A stretch of 64,000 nt of DNA from an uncultured Blautia sp. Lineage in GTDB: Bacteria; Bacillota; Clostridia; Lachnospirales; Lachnospiraceae. Below, piece after piece: positions 1 to 8,837 of this stretch (within the stretch, counting starts at the first letter, position 1; every line of letters starts with the position of its first letter). The translations under genes were made by a program, and so were the position numbers. The notes under the pieces are model-generated. The model saw nothing but the letters and a program-made list of their open reading frames with translations. It was not told the DNA's origin and did no database searches. The stretch spans positions 1-64,000 of the forward strand of contig CAMBAL010000005.1 in NCBI GenBank assembly GCA_945864225.1, read 5' to 3'.

Positions 1-4
1 TGTA

Positions 5-118
5 ATTAACTAAAGCCTTCTTTAATTCACCAAAAACATTTTTATTAACTAAAGCCTTCTTTGATTAACAAAAGCACATTTTAGTTCACAAAAGCTTACT
101 TAGGTTTACAATATCCCG
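5..118. repeat. degenerate ~20-bp tandem repeats
   Basis: Five adjoining AT-rich units of 19-20 bp run from 5 to about 103, with a partial sixth after. Units 1 (5-24) and 3 (44-63) share a 19-base identical core that begins ATTAACTAAAGCC, giving a higher-order period of 39 bp. The other units start RTTMAC followed by an A-rich stretch. The array lies just beyond the stop codon of the minus-strand exonuclease gene and is cut by the window start, so its full length is unknown. No spacers are present. Function is unknown. Confidence 0.7.
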
Positions 119-143
119 TTATGAGACCCGGGAAGTAAAGCTC

Positions 144-1172
144 TCATTTTTTGAGCGTGCTCAGAAGATATGGAAGCGTATGCCGGAGATACTGCATCTG
201 TTTGGCAGTATTGGAGAGGAAACTCTCATCACAGCAGAACCAGGTATAACAGGTATCGCGCCTGGCAGGAACACGCAGACTTCTGTCCATGTAGGAGCTC
301 AGTGATTTGGGAATCGCAGTATCTTCGGTAGGAATATAATCATAATCCCGATAATTGGCATAATACTGCCGCAGCCTGCCGCCGGTAAGAGGAATCATCA
401 GCCTTAATGAGTCAGCTTCGCCCGTGATATAGAACTGCGAATTTCCATTGGAAAACAGGACAGGAAGCGGATGCGGAAGACGAAGGGTGAGAAGAAGCAG
501 GTCATCGCTGATTTCTGCATGAACAGGTTCATACATCCCTGTATAAAGACAGAGATAGGAAAGCATGCGAAAAACACTGCCGAGCCCCATCAGATCCTCC
601 TGATTATGCCCGAGAAGTTCCTGCATAATATCCGTATCGTGTGTTTTCTGATATTTGTGAAAGCACCGGATCCCGTCTTTTCCGTTGCAGAAAAGCCGGG
701 AGGGAAGATGCAGGAAAACTTCCAGATCCGGCTGTTTCATCCCGGGCAATTTCAGAAGGTCTTTGCATGGCTTCAGAACCTGATACAGATCAATGGAAAG
801 AAGTCCCGGAAAAGGCGAAGACATGTTGTGTACCTGAAAACGGGTCTCCAGATACGGCTGATCGAATCGGTTTCCGTTATATTGAATGGTAACAGAATCT
901 TTGGTCAAAAAATCAGAAAAAGCAGATAAAACCTCCGGCTCTTCAGATTCGTTTTCTCCGAACCACTGATATAAAATCCACTGTCCGTCTTCGTAAGTGA
1001 CAGCTCCGACTAGATAGAGAAAAGAGGAATATTGTGATAATCCGGTGGTCTCAATATCATAAAAAACAGGACGGAAATCGGTACAGGAAATACAATATTT
1101 CGATAAATTTTTAACACTTTCAAAGTCTGGAAACCCTTGAAAAATAGGCATTTTTTTAACAATCATGAACAT
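144..1172 (-). CDS. YprB-like ribonuclease H-fold exonuclease
   Basis: A 342-residue protein with a DEDD exonuclease core of the YprB family (RNase H-like, DnaQ-related). Visible motifs in order are YDIETTG (first Asp and Glu), QYNGNRFDQPYL (second Asp) and the late HNQEDLMGL stretch carrying the His and last Asp. The family is thought to be a 3'-5' exonuclease; substrate unknown. The start is set at 1172 (MFMIV...), because an AAGGA stands about six bases before it; a start 12 codons upstream has no such site. It is monocistronic and divergent from rnf. There is no sign of membrane segments or damage. Confidence 0.75.
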   Translation of the reverse strand: MFMIVKKMPIFQGFPDFESVKNLSKYCISCTDFRPVFYDIETTGLSQYSSFLYLVGAVTYEDGQWILYQWFGENESEEPEVLSAFSDFLTKDSVTIQYNGNRFDQPYLETRFQVHNMSSPFPGLLSIDLYQVLKPCKDLLKLPGMKQPDLEVFLHLPSRLFCNGKDGIRCFHKYQKTHDTDIMQELLGHNQEDLMGLGSVFRMLSYLCLYTGMYEPVHAEISDDLLLLTLRLPHPLPVLFSNGNSQFYITGEADSLRLMIPLTGGRLRQYYANYRDYDYIPTEDTAIPKSLSSYMDRSLRVPARRDTCYTWFCCDESFLSNTAKQMQYLRHTLPYLLSTLKK

Positions 1173-1197
1173 TCGTTCCTTTCTTGGATTGTATCTA

Positions 1198-1222
1198 ATT
1201 ATACACAAGATTTTGACAAAAT
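1198..1222 (-). promoter_or_regulatory. yprB-rnf divergent region: -10 and palindrome
   Basis: Minus-strand TATAAT (1198-1203) lies 26 bases upstream of the exonuclease start. Just beyond it is the perfect 13-base palindrome ATTTTGACAAAAT (1210-1222). I could not place a convincing -35 for either direction. The palindrome sits between two divergent units and could be an operator; this is inference. Confidence 0.4.
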
Positions 1223-1296
1223 GGTAGTGAATTTTTTCATAAAAAGAGTTATAGTATAGGTAAGCGGTTTTTGTAAAAATAAAGGAGGGAAAATAT

Positions 1297-2613
1297 ATGG
1301 GACTTTTAACCTTTAAGGGTGGTGTTCATCCTTATGACGGCAAAGAACTGTCCAAGAATTATCCTATTGAGAAATATCTTCCGCAGGGAGAAATGATCTA
1401 TCCACTTTCCCAGCATATCGGAGCACCTGCTGTTCCGGTTGTGGCGAAGGGGGATCATGTACTTGTGGGACAGAAGATTGCCGACGCCGGTGGATTTGTA
1501 TCTGCACCGATTCATTCGTCTGTTTCCGGAACGGTGAAGAAAATCGAACCCCATCTGAATGCAACCGGTTCGATGGTCAATGCAATCTTTATTGAAAATG
1601 ATCAGAAGTATGAAGAAGTTGAGTACACGCCTGCGAAACTGGAAAGCCTTTCAAAAGAAGAGATACTGAAACGTATACAGGAAGGCGGTGTTGTAGGTAT
1701 GGGCGGCGCAGGCTTCCCTACTCATGTAAAACTTGCACCGAAAGACCCGTCGAAAATTGAATACGTTCTTGTCAACGGTGCGGAGTGTGAACCGTATCTG
1801 ACAAGCGACTACCGCAGAATGCTGGAAGAGCCGGAGAAGATCGTAGAAGGTCTGAGAGTCATGCTGACACTTTTTGATAATGCACAGGGATATATCTGTA
1901 TCGAAGATAACAAACCGGACTGTATCGCCAGATTAAAAGAACTGGTGAAAGATATTCCGCGCATAGAAGTGAAAGAGCTGATGACCAAATATCCGCAGGG
2001 TGGTGAGCGTACGCTGATTTATGCGACGACAGGAAGAGAAATCAATTCTTCCATGCTTCCTGCTGATGTGGGATGCGTAGTAGACAACGTGGATACCGTA
2101 GTAGCAATCTATCAGGCCGTGATTCTTGGAATGCCGGTTATGAGCCGTATTGTCACTGTTACAGGCGATGGAATCCAGCAGCCCAAGAACTTTACCGTAT
2201 TGTGCGGAACCTGTATGGAAGAGCTGATCGGGGCGGCAGGCGGACTCAAGAATACTGCATCCAAAGTAATTTCCGGAGGTCCCATGATGGGATTTGCCAT
2301 GTATGATCTTCAGGTGCCGTGTACAAAGACCACATCTGCATTTCTGTGCCTTGAGAAAGATCCTGTTTCACAGGCTCAGCAGACAGCGTGCATTAATTGC
2401 GGACGCTGTGTGAGTGTCTGTCCGGGACATGTACTTCCGGCTCGTCTGGCTACTTTTGCAGAACATGGAAATATGGAGGCATTCCAGAAATTTGACGGAA
2501 TGGAATGCTGTGAATGCGGATGCTGCAGTTATGTCTGTCCGGCGAAGAGACCATTGACCCAGAGTATCAAGTCCATGAGAAAAATGGTACTTGCAAGCCG
2601 CAGGAAGAAATAA
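1297..2613 (+). CDS. rnfC: Rnf complex subunit RnfC
   Basis: A 438-residue peripheral subunit of the ion-translocating ferredoxin:NAD+ oxidoreductase, the NADH/FMN-binding entry of the complex. The N-terminal half is the RnfC barrel-sandwich and Rossmann-like region with GMGGAGFPTHVKL near residues 134-146. Two ferredoxin-type [4Fe-4S] motifs follow: CINCGRCVSVCP from about residue 365 and CCECGCCSYVCP from about 404. The start has AGGAGG seven to nine bases upstream. It is the first gene of rnfCDGEAB, the usual clostridial order. Its length is like short clostridial RnfC proteins, without the long repeat tail of enterobacterial RsxC. Confidence 0.95.
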   Translation: MGLLTFKGGVHPYDGKELSKNYPIEKYLPQGEMIYPLSQHIGAPAVPVVAKGDHVLVGQKIADAGGFVSAPIHSSVSGTVKKIEPHLNATGSMVNAIFIENDQKYEEVEYTPAKLESLSKEEILKRIQEGGVVGMGGAGFPTHVKLAPKDPSKIEYVLVNGAECEPYLTSDYRRMLEEPEKIVEGLRVMLTLFDNAQGYICIEDNKPDCIARLKELVKDIPRIEVKELMTKYPQGGERTLIYATTGREINSSMLPADVGCVVDNVDTVVAIYQAVILGMPVMSRIVTVTGDGIQQPKNFTVLCGTCMEELIGAAGGLKNTASKVISGGPMMGFAMYDLQVPCTKTTSAFLCLEKDPVSQAQQTACINCGRCVSVCPGHVLPARLATFAEHGNMEAFQKFDGMECCECGCCSYVCPAKRPLTQSIKSMRKMVLASRRKK

Positions 2614-2627
2614 GGGGAGGTAGAAAA

Positions 2628-3605
2628 ATGGAACAAATGTTAAATGTATCATCCAATCCCCATGTGAGGGATAAGATGACCACAAGCAGGATCATGCAGC
2701 TGGTTGTGATCGCCCTGCTTCCGACTACATTATTCGGAATCTGGAATTTCGGGCTTCATGCGCTTCTGGTTGTTCTGGTTTCTGTTGCATCCAGTGTGAT
2801 TTTTGAGTGGCTGTATGACCACTTTATGCATAAACCGAATACTATAACAGACTTCAGTGCTGTTGTGACCGGCCTTCTTCTCGGCCTGAATATGCCTCCG
2901 CAGATTCCGCTGTGGATGCCGGTTCTTGGAAGCGCATTTGCCATTATTGTGGTAAAACAGTTGTTTGGTGGTCTTGGTCAGAACTTTATGAACCCGGCGC
3001 TTGCAGGAAGATGTTTCCTGATGATCTCTTTTGCAGGAAAAATGACTAATTTCTCTGTAGGTGAGAAATACAGCGGTGTGGTAGATGCGGTTACAGGAGC
3101 GACTCCTCTGGCTGCTCTGAAAGCGCAGGGATTTGTAGAAAACTCTGTACCGGTTAAGAATCTGTTCCTTGGTAATATTCAGGGAACCATTGGTGAAACA
3201 TCTGCGCTTGCAATCCTGATCGGTGCAGTGATTCTCCTGGCTTTCAAGGTGATCGATCTGAAAGTACCGCTTACATATATCGGCAGTTTTACTGTTTTTG
3301 TGATTCTGTACATGCTGTTTTCCGGAATGGGATTTGACGGAAATTATCTCCTGAGCCATCTCTTTGGGGGCGGTCTGATGCTTGGCGCCTGGTTTATGGC
3401 AACAGATTATGTGACAACGCCGATCACACCGAAGGGACAGCTGGTCTATGGATGTATTCTCGGTATTGTTACGGCGGTGTTCCGTCTCTTTGGCGGATCT
3501 GCAGAAGGCGTATCCTATGCGATCATCTTCTGTAACCTGCTGGTACCGATTATTGAACGCCTGACCAAACCTGTTGCTTTTGGGAAAGGAGGCAAAAAAG
3601 CATGA
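2628..3605 (+). CDS. rnfD: Rnf complex subunit RnfD
   Basis: A 325-residue integral membrane subunit with about eight to ten hydrophobic helices, related to NqrB. The sequence AVTGATPLAAL near residue 155 is the site where FMN is covalently linked to a threonine in this family. The start at 2628 follows GGGGAGG by a good spacing, 14 bases after the rnfC stop; an in-frame upstream extension would overlap rnfC and lacks an RBS. The 3' end overlaps rnfG in an ATGA, showing translational coupling. Confidence 0.95.
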   Translation: MEQMLNVSSNPHVRDKMTTSRIMQLVVIALLPTTLFGIWNFGLHALLVVLVSVASSVIFEWLYDHFMHKPNTITDFSAVVTGLLLGLNMPPQIPLWMPVLGSAFAIIVVKQLFGGLGQNFMNPALAGRCFLMISFAGKMTNFSVGEKYSGVVDAVTGATPLAALKAQGFVENSVPVKNLFLGNIQGTIGETSALAILIGAVILLAFKVIDLKVPLTYIGSFTVFVILYMLFSGMGFDGNYLLSHLFGGGLMLGAWFMATDYVTTPITPKGQLVYGCILGIVTAVFRLFGGSAEGVSYAIIFCNLLVPIIERLTKPVAFGKGGKKA

Positions 3606-4219
3606 ATAAAATCATAAAGGATACCATTGCGATTACGCTGATCACACTTGTTTCAGGACTGCTTCTCGGACTTGTACAGGATATTACGGCAGGGCCGATC
3701 GCCGAACAGCAGCAGAAAGCCAAAGAAGAAGCGTATAAAGCTGTTTTTGCCGATGCGGATTCTTTTGAACAGGTGGAACTGACGGAAGAGGTTTCCGCAG
3801 GTCTGGAAGCCTGTCTGGATGAGAATGGATACGGCGCACAGAATATCGATGAAGTGATGACTGCTCTGGATGCTTCCGGCAGTCAGATCGGATATGCGTT
3901 TACAGTAACAACTTGTGAAGGCTATGGCGGAGACATTCAGTTTGCCATGGGTATTAAGGATGATGGAACATTGAATGGGATTTCCATCCTTTCCATCGGT
4001 GAGACTGCGGGACTTGGTATGAAAGCCAATACAGACGCATTCAAAGATCAGTTCAAAGACAAAAATGTTGAGAAATTTGCATACACCAAAACAGGCGCGA
4101 CCGCAGATGATGAGATTGATGCCCTGAGTGGTGCGACAATTACTACCAATGCCATGACCAACGGCGTCAACGCCGGATTATGTGCATTTCAGTATGCGGA
4201 AGGAGGAAATCTGGAATGA
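3602..4219 (+). CDS. rnfG: Rnf complex subunit RnfG (FMN-binding)
   Basis: A 205-residue protein with one N-terminal membrane helix (about residues 9-28) followed by an FMN-binding domain facing outside. SGATITT near residues 175-181 is the covalent flavinylation motif, with the FMN on the first threonine. It passes electrons inside the Rnf complex. It overlaps rnfD by four bases and rnfE by four bases (ATGA at both ends), so translation of the operon is tightly linked. A flavin transferase ApbE is needed but is not in this window. Confidence 0.94.
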   Translation: MNKIIKDTIAITLITLVSGLLLGLVQDITAGPIAEQQQKAKEEAYKAVFADADSFEQVELTEEVSAGLEACLDENGYGAQNIDEVMTALDASGSQIGYAFTVTTCEGYGGDIQFAMGIKDDGTLNGISILSIGETAGLGMKANTDAFKDQFKDKNVEKFAYTKTGATADDEIDALSGATITTNAMTNGVNAGLCAFQYAEGGNLE

Positions 4220-4929
4220 AAGCAAACACACCTTCAGAACGACTGGTGAACGGCATAATTAAAGAAAATCCTACCTTTGTGCTGATGCTTGGCATGTGTC
4301 CGACACTTGCCGTAACAACATCTGCCGTAAATGGTATCGGAATGGGCCTGACAACGACGGCGGTTCTGGCTGCGTCCAATCTTATGATCTCCCTGCTCCG
4401 GAAATTTATTCCGGACGGGGTACGTATGCCGGCCTTTATCGTTGTTGTTGCATCTTTTGTAACAATTGTACAGATGCTGCTGGAAGGCTTTATTCCCAGT
4501 CTTTATGATTCTCTCGGCATCTATATTCCTCTGATCGTTGTTAATTGTATTATTCTTGGACGTGCAGAGGCATATGCATCCAAAAATCCTCCGCTTCCAT
4601 CATTGTTTGACGGTATTGGAATGGGACTTGGATTTACACTGAGTATTACCTGTATCGGTGCTGTCCGTGAACTGATCGGTGCAGGACAGATCTTCGGCCG
4701 GCAGATCCTTCCGCTGGCAGATGCAGCTGCAGGTACAGCAGGATATGAACCGGTTACGATCTTTATCCTTGCACCCGGTGCATTCTTTGTACTGGCTATG
4801 CTTTCTGCTATCCAGAACAAGTTTAAGCTCGGCGCAGCCAAAAGAGGGATTGATCCGAGTAATCCGGATGCATGCGGCGGTGCATGTGCATCCTGCGGCA
4901 ACAGCATGTGCAAAGGCAAAAGGGGGTAA
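4216..4929 (+). CDS. rnfE: Rnf complex subunit RnfE with Cys-rich tail
   Basis: A 237-residue membrane protein with about six helices, homologous to RnfA/NqrD; the RnfA-RnfE pair forms the membrane core that carries electrons across the bilayer and is linked to ion pumping. The start at 4216 overlaps the rnfG stop and follows AGGAGG. The last 20 residues hold an extra cysteine group, CX3CX2CX4C at residues 220, 224, 227 and 232, followed by a lysine-rich end. This tail is absent from textbook RnfE proteins as I know them and may bind an additional cluster or metal; that part is inference. Confidence 0.93.
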   Translation: MKANTPSERLVNGIIKENPTFVLMLGMCPTLAVTTSAVNGIGMGLTTTAVLAASNLMISLLRKFIPDGVRMPAFIVVVASFVTIVQMLLEGFIPSLYDSLGIYIPLIVVNCIILGRAEAYASKNPPLPSLFDGIGMGLGFTLSITCIGAVRELIGAGQIFGRQILPLADAAAGTAGYEPVTIFILAPGAFFVLAMLSAIQNKFKLGAAKRGIDPSNPDACGGACASCGNSMCKGKRG

Positions 4930-4935
4930 ACAGAT

Positions 4936-5511
4936 ATGAAAGAATTATTAGTTATTCTCATAAGCTCCGCCCTTGTCAATAACGTGGTTCTGAGTCAGTT
5001 CCTGGGACTCTGTCCATTCCTGGGTGTATCAAAGAAGATTGAGACAGCGGCAGGAATGGGCGGTGCGGTTATCTGCGTTATTACACTGTCTTCTTTTGTA
5101 ACAGGACTGATCTACAAATTTATTCTGGTACCGACTGGTCTGGAATACCTGCAGACGATCGTATTTATTCTGATCATTGCAGCACTGGTACAGTTTGTGG
5201 AAATGTTCCTGAAGAAATGTATTCCTTCTCTGTATCAGGCACTTGGCGTTTATTTGCCTCTGATCACAACGAACTGTGCAGTTCTCGGTGTGGCTCTGAA
5301 TAATGTGCAGGATAATTACAGCATTCTTGAGGGTACTGTGAACGGATTTGCCACTGCAGTAGGATTTACCATCGCGATTGTACTGATGGCAGGTATTCGT
5401 GAAAAAATTGAATATAACGACATTCCGAAGGCATTCCAGGGATTTCCGGTTGTTCTTCTGACTGCAGGTCTGATGGCAATCGCATTCTTCGGATTTTCCG
5501 GACTGATTTAA
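4936..5511 (+). CDS. rnfA: Rnf complex subunit RnfA
   Basis: A 191-residue protein with six hydrophobic helices, close to RnfE and NqrE. The first helix contains NNVVLSQFLGLCPFLGVS and the fourth TTNCAVLGVAL; these two inverted cysteine-bearing stretches supply the intramembrane iron-sulfur ligands in this family. It has the family's usual length (about 190). It lies six bases after rnfE and 12 bases before rnfB, inside the operon. Confidence 0.95.
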   Translation: MKELLVILISSALVNNVVLSQFLGLCPFLGVSKKIETAAGMGGAVICVITLSSFVTGLIYKFILVPTGLEYLQTIVFILIIAALVQFVEMFLKKCIPSLYQALGVYLPLITTNCAVLGVALNNVQDNYSILEGTVNGFATAVGFTIAIVLMAGIREKIEYNDIPKAFQGFPVVLLTAGLMAIAFFGFSGLI

Positions 5512-5523
5512 GGAGGCGTAGAT

Positions 5524-6321
5524 ATGAATATTGGAGCAATTATTATGGCAACTGTAGTAGTTGCGGCAGTGGGCCTCTTTATCGGTATTTTCCTGGGTGT
5601 TGCAGGCAAAAAGTTTGCAGTGGAAGTAGACGAAAAAGAAGTTGCTGTCCGTGAAGCGCTTCCCGGCAATAACTGCGGAGGATGTGGTTATGCGGGATGT
5701 GATGGCCTTGCGGCTGCAATCGCAAAGGGAGAGGCACCTGTAAATGGCTGTCCGGTAGGCGGAGATGCTGTTGGTAAGGTCATCGCCGGTATTATGGGAC
5801 AGGAAGTGGTAGAAACTGCCCGTCAGGTTGCTTTTGTGAAATGTGCCGGTACCTGCGATAAGACAAAGAATAATTATGAGTATACCGGTGTGGAAGACTG
5901 TGAGATGATGGCATTTGTTCCGGGAGGCGGTGCGAAGGCATGTGATTATGGATGTCTCGGATTCGGAAGCTGTGTCAAAGCCTGTCCGTTTGATGCAATC
6001 CATATCGTGAACGGTGTGGCATGCGTGGATAAGGAAGCCTGCCGTGCCTGCGGCAAGTGTGTGGCAAAATGTCCGAAGCACCTGATTGAACTGGTTCCAT
6101 ATGAACAGAGTATTTTTGTCAGCTGTGGTTCTCATGCAAAAGGCAAGGCTGTGACATCTGCCTGCGAAGTAGGCTGTATTGGCTGTAAAAAATGCGAAAA
6201 AACATGTCCGAATGGCGCAATTACCGTAACAGATTTCTGTGCGCATGTGGATTATGAGAAATGTACCAACTGTGGTTCATGTAAAGATGCCTGTCCGAGA
6301 GGAATCATTCTTTCCAGATAA
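5524..6321 (+). CDS. rnfB: Rnf complex subunit RnfB (ferredoxin entry)
   Basis: A 265-residue iron-sulfur subunit, thought to take electrons from reduced ferredoxin. An N-terminal helix (about residues 5-28) anchors it. Next comes the CGGCGYAGC...C domain (from about residue 49) for a [4Fe-4S] cluster. Four cysteine-rich ferredoxin-like groups follow: [36 protein letters not shown] and [12 protein letters not shown]. The start follows AGGAGG. It is the last rnf gene and is followed at once by a terminator. Confidence 0.95.
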   Translation: MNIGAIIMATVVVAAVGLFIGIFLGVAGKKFAVEVDEKEVAVREALPGNNCGGCGYAGCDGLAAAIAKGEAPVNGCPVGGDAVGKVIAGIMGQEVVETARQVAFVKCAGTCDKTKNNYEYTGVEDCEMMAFVPGGGAKACDYGCLGFGSCVKACPFDAIHIVNGVACVDKEACRACGKCVAKCPKHLIELVPYEQSIFVSCGSHAKGKAVTSACEVGCIGCKKCEKTCPNGAITVTDFCAHVDYEKCTNCGSCKDACPRGIILSR

Positions 6322-6337
6322 ACAGTGATTGTGAAAA

Positions 6338-6369
6338 GTCAGCCGTATTTTTCTGCGGCTGGCTTTTTT
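6338..6369 (+). terminator. rnf operon terminator
   Basis: A stem of about eight pairs (GTCAGCCG with CGGCTGGC, one wobble) encloses a T-rich loop and is followed by six T. It stands 16 bases after the rnfB stop. Confidence 0.85.
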
Positions 6370-6521
6370 GTATCAAAGAAAGTGTTTTGCATTTTCCCTG
6401 ATATAAAAAATAACAACAAGAATGTTTTTATCATTTCGTTTTTTCTTCATGTTTTTCTGGTACAATAATCATGGATGTACCGATGATGAAAATACAGGAT
6501 TACTATGGAGGATGTTTGTTG

Positions 6522-6890
6522 ATGATGAAGAAAAAAGACTTTATTCTGGCAGGAGGAGTTCTCTGTCTGGCTCTGATTGTGTGGATGGTGCTTCAGTTTG
6601 CGATGCCGAAAGATAACAGTGTGATAAGAATTACCGTAGATGGAGAAGTTTATGGGGAATATTCTCTGGAGGAAGATCAGGAAATTGCAATTGGCGATAC
6701 CAATATCTGCCGTATTCAGGATGGAAGGGCAGTTATGACAGAAGCGAATTGTCCAGATCAGCTGTGCATGCATCAGCGGGCGATTGATGCGTCCGGAGGA
6801 ACGATTATCTGTCTTCCGAATAAAGTGGTGATTGAAGCAGTGGGAGCAGGGACAGAAGCACAGGACGATTTTGACAGTATCGCAGGATGA
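6522..6890 (+). CDS. NusG domain II-containing protein
   Basis: A 122-residue protein with an N-terminal membrane helix (ILAGGVLCLALIVWMVLQFA) followed by a beta-rich NusG_II domain holding CPDQLCMHQ and IICLPNKVVIE. This family is found in many Firmicutes, often near rnf/apbE or polyprenyl synthase genes; its role is unknown. The two cysteines of CPDQLC recall an exported redox or metal site. GGAGG stands 10 bases before the ATG at 6522; TTG codons at 6516 and 6519 are alternative starts. It is separated from rnf by a terminator, so probably has its own promoter. Confidence 0.8.
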   Translation: MMKKKDFILAGGVLCLALIVWMVLQFAMPKDNSVIRITVDGEVYGEYSLEEDQEIAIGDTNICRIQDGRAVMTEANCPDQLCMHQRAIDASGGTIICLPNKVVIEAVGAGTEAQDDFDSIAG

Positions 6891-6905
6891 TGGAAAATAA
6901 TTTAT

Positions 6906-6945
6906 CGAATAGGTGTTTGCTTTTTGCGGATGAATATGATATGAT
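6906..6945 (+). promoter_or_regulatory. ruvAB promoter with LexA-like box
   Basis: CGAATAGGTGTTTG (6906-6919) matches the Gram-positive SOS box CGAACRNRYGTTYG at 13 of 14 positions. It overlaps a poor -35 (TTGCTT, 6917-6922) which is 17 bases from a good -10 (TATGAT, 6940-6945). A repressor bound here would block RNA polymerase. The placement directly before ruvAB, a classic SOS target, supports the call. Confidence 0.7.
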
Positions 6946-7051
6946 ATCTAAGACTATTGCAGAGCAGGAAGAGAAAAACAGTGAATACTGATTGCACGAA
7001 AGCTTTTTCTGTGATTTGCAATGAATGCAGCATACAGGAGCAGTGAAGAAG

Positions 7052-7660
7052 ATGATTTCATTTATTCGTGGAAACATTGCAGATGTGACGGAGAACTCCG
7101 TGATCGTGGAGGCCGGAAACATTGGCTATGAGATTTTTATGACCGGTTCCGCCATGGAACAGGCGAGCAGAATGAAACAGGAAGTGAAGATACATACGTA
7201 TTTTCATGTAAGAGAAGATGCCATGCAGTTATATGGCTTTTTGAATAAAGATGATCTGCAGATGTTCCGTCTGCTGCTTGGAGTGAATGGAATCGGTCCG
7301 AAGGCGGCCCTTGGAGTGATGTCCGGTCTTTCGGCAGATGAATTGCGTTTTGCAGTTTTGTCAGATGATGTGAAGACCATTTCCAAAGCACCCGGAATCG
7401 GACGCAAGACCGCTCAGAAGATGATTCTGGAATTAAAGGATAAATTAAAGCTGGAAGAAGCTTTTGAGAAAAAAATGGAACATGAACAGGAGTCTGCTGT
7501 TGGGGGAGAAGCGCTTCGTGACGGACGTCAGGAAGCTGTGGAGGCTCTTACAGCACTTGGATACAGCAGTACAGACGCGCTTCGTGCAGTACGAAAAGTG
7601 ACAGATGTTGATCCGGAAGATGTGGAAGGAATTCTGAAGGCTGCTCTGAAGCATCTCTGA
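7052..7660 (+). CDS. ruvA: Holliday junction helicase subunit RuvA
   Basis: A 202-residue protein that binds the four-way junction and loads RuvB. Domains: OB-fold N-terminus (MISFIRGNIADV...), two helix-hairpin-helix motifs (GVNGIGPKAAL and APGIGRKTAQKMI), an acidic or flexible linker and a C-terminal UBA-like domain (EALTALGYSSTDALRAV) that contacts RuvB. The start at 7052 fits the conserved MI-F-RG N-terminus; nine more in-frame residues upstream do not. ruvB follows 36 bases after the stop. Confidence 0.95.
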   Translation: MISFIRGNIADVTENSVIVEAGNIGYEIFMTGSAMEQASRMKQEVKIHTYFHVREDAMQLYGFLNKDDLQMFRLLLGVNGIGPKAALGVMSGLSADELRFAVLSDDVKTISKAPGIGRKTAQKMILELKDKLKLEEAFEKKMEHEQESAVGGEALRDGRQEAVEALTALGYSSTDALRAVRKVTDVDPEDVEGILKAALKHL

Positions 7661-7696
7661 TGAGAGAAGAAATAAAAAATCGTATCGGAGAACTAT

Positions 7697-8698
7697 ATGG
7701 ATAAAAGGATTATCACGACAGATGTAACGGAGGAGGATTTTTCTCTGGAAGGAAATCTCCGTCCACAGAGCCTGGATGAATATATTGGACAGGAAAAATT
7801 GAAAAATACGCTGAAAATTTATATAGAAGCTGCGAAACAGCGGCATGATGCACTGGATCATGTGCTGTTTTACGGCCCTCCGGGACTTGGCAAGACCACA
7901 CTTTCCGGGATTATTGCCAATGAGATGGGAGTACATATGAAAGTGACTTCCGGTCCGGCTATAGAAAAACCGGGCGAGATGGCTGCAATTCTGAATAATC
8001 TGCAGGAAGGAGATATTCTTTTTGTGGATGAGATCCACCGTCTGAACCGTCAGGTGGAAGAGGTGCTTTATCCGGCTATGGAGGATTATGCGATTGATAT
8101 TATGATCGGCAAGGGAGCTTCTGCGCGTTCCATCCGACTGGATCTGCCGAAATTTACTCTTGTAGGTGCAACTACCAGAGCCGGGCTTTTGTCAGCTCCG
8201 CTTCGTGACCGCTTTGGAGTGATGCATCACCTGGAATTCTACAATCAGAAAGAACTTCAGACCATTGTGATCCGGTCTGCACAGGTTCTCGGGGTGGAAA
8301 TCGATGAAAAGGGAGCAGCGGAAATCGCAAAACGTTCCAGAGGTACACCGAGACTTGCGAACCGGCTTCTGAAGCGTGTACGGGACTTTGCCCAGGTGAA
8401 GTATGACGGGAAGATTACTTACGAGGTAGCATCTTTTGCGCTTGATCTTCTGGAAGTGGATCAGTACGGACTGGATAAGGTAGACCGGAGAATTCTGAAA
8501 ACGATGATCACTAATTTCAGGGGAGGTCCGGTAGGTCTTGAGACACTGGCTGCCGCTATCGGAGAAGATGCGGGAACGCTGGAAGATGTATACGAACCAT
8601 ATCTTTTGCAGAATGGGTTTATTCACAGGACTCCGAGGGGAAGAATGGCCTCACCGCTGGCTTTTTCCCATCTTGGATATGAGATGCCTGACAAATAA
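7697..8698 (+). CDS. ruvB: Holliday junction helicase motor RuvB
   Basis: A 333-residue AAA+ ATPase that drives branch migration as a hexamer on RuvA-bound junctions. Walker [10 protein letters not shown] is near residues 60-68, Walker B DEIHR near 110-114, and sensor 1 GATTRAG near 155-161. The arginine finger region and the C-terminal winged-helix domain (RTPRGRMAS) are intact. Length equals the family norm. It is in an operon with ruvA under the LexA-like promoter. Confidence 0.96.
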   Translation: MDKRIITTDVTEEDFSLEGNLRPQSLDEYIGQEKLKNTLKIYIEAAKQRHDALDHVLFYGPPGLGKTTLSGIIANEMGVHMKVTSGPAIEKPGEMAAILNNLQEGDILFVDEIHRLNRQVEEVLYPAMEDYAIDIMIGKGASARSIRLDLPKFTLVGATTRAGLLSAPLRDRFGVMHHLEFYNQKELQTIVIRSAQVLGVEIDEKGAAEIAKRSRGTPRLANRLLKRVRDFAQVKYDGKITYEVASFALDLLEVDQYGLDKVDRRILKTMITNFRGGPVGLETLAAAIGEDAGTLEDVYEPYLLQNGFIHRTPRGRMASPLAFSHLGYEMPDK

Positions 8699-8837
8699 AT
8701 CAGCAACGATAAAAAAAATCCTATACTTTTCTACAAAATTCGATTATAATGTGGTGAGAGTATATTCAGCGAAAGATACGTTGCTGTTACCAATCAGAAT
8801 AAAAGAACCATTCGAGAAAGATACAGGAGGCTTTACT

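Noticed and set aside
1..118. CRISPR array
   Set aside because: Units adjoin with no unique spacers, are too short and degenerate, and no cas gene is near.
2073..2306. Second-frame small gene within rnfC
   Set aside because: Overlaps conserved RnfC sequence and has Arg/Ser-rich frame-shadow composition.
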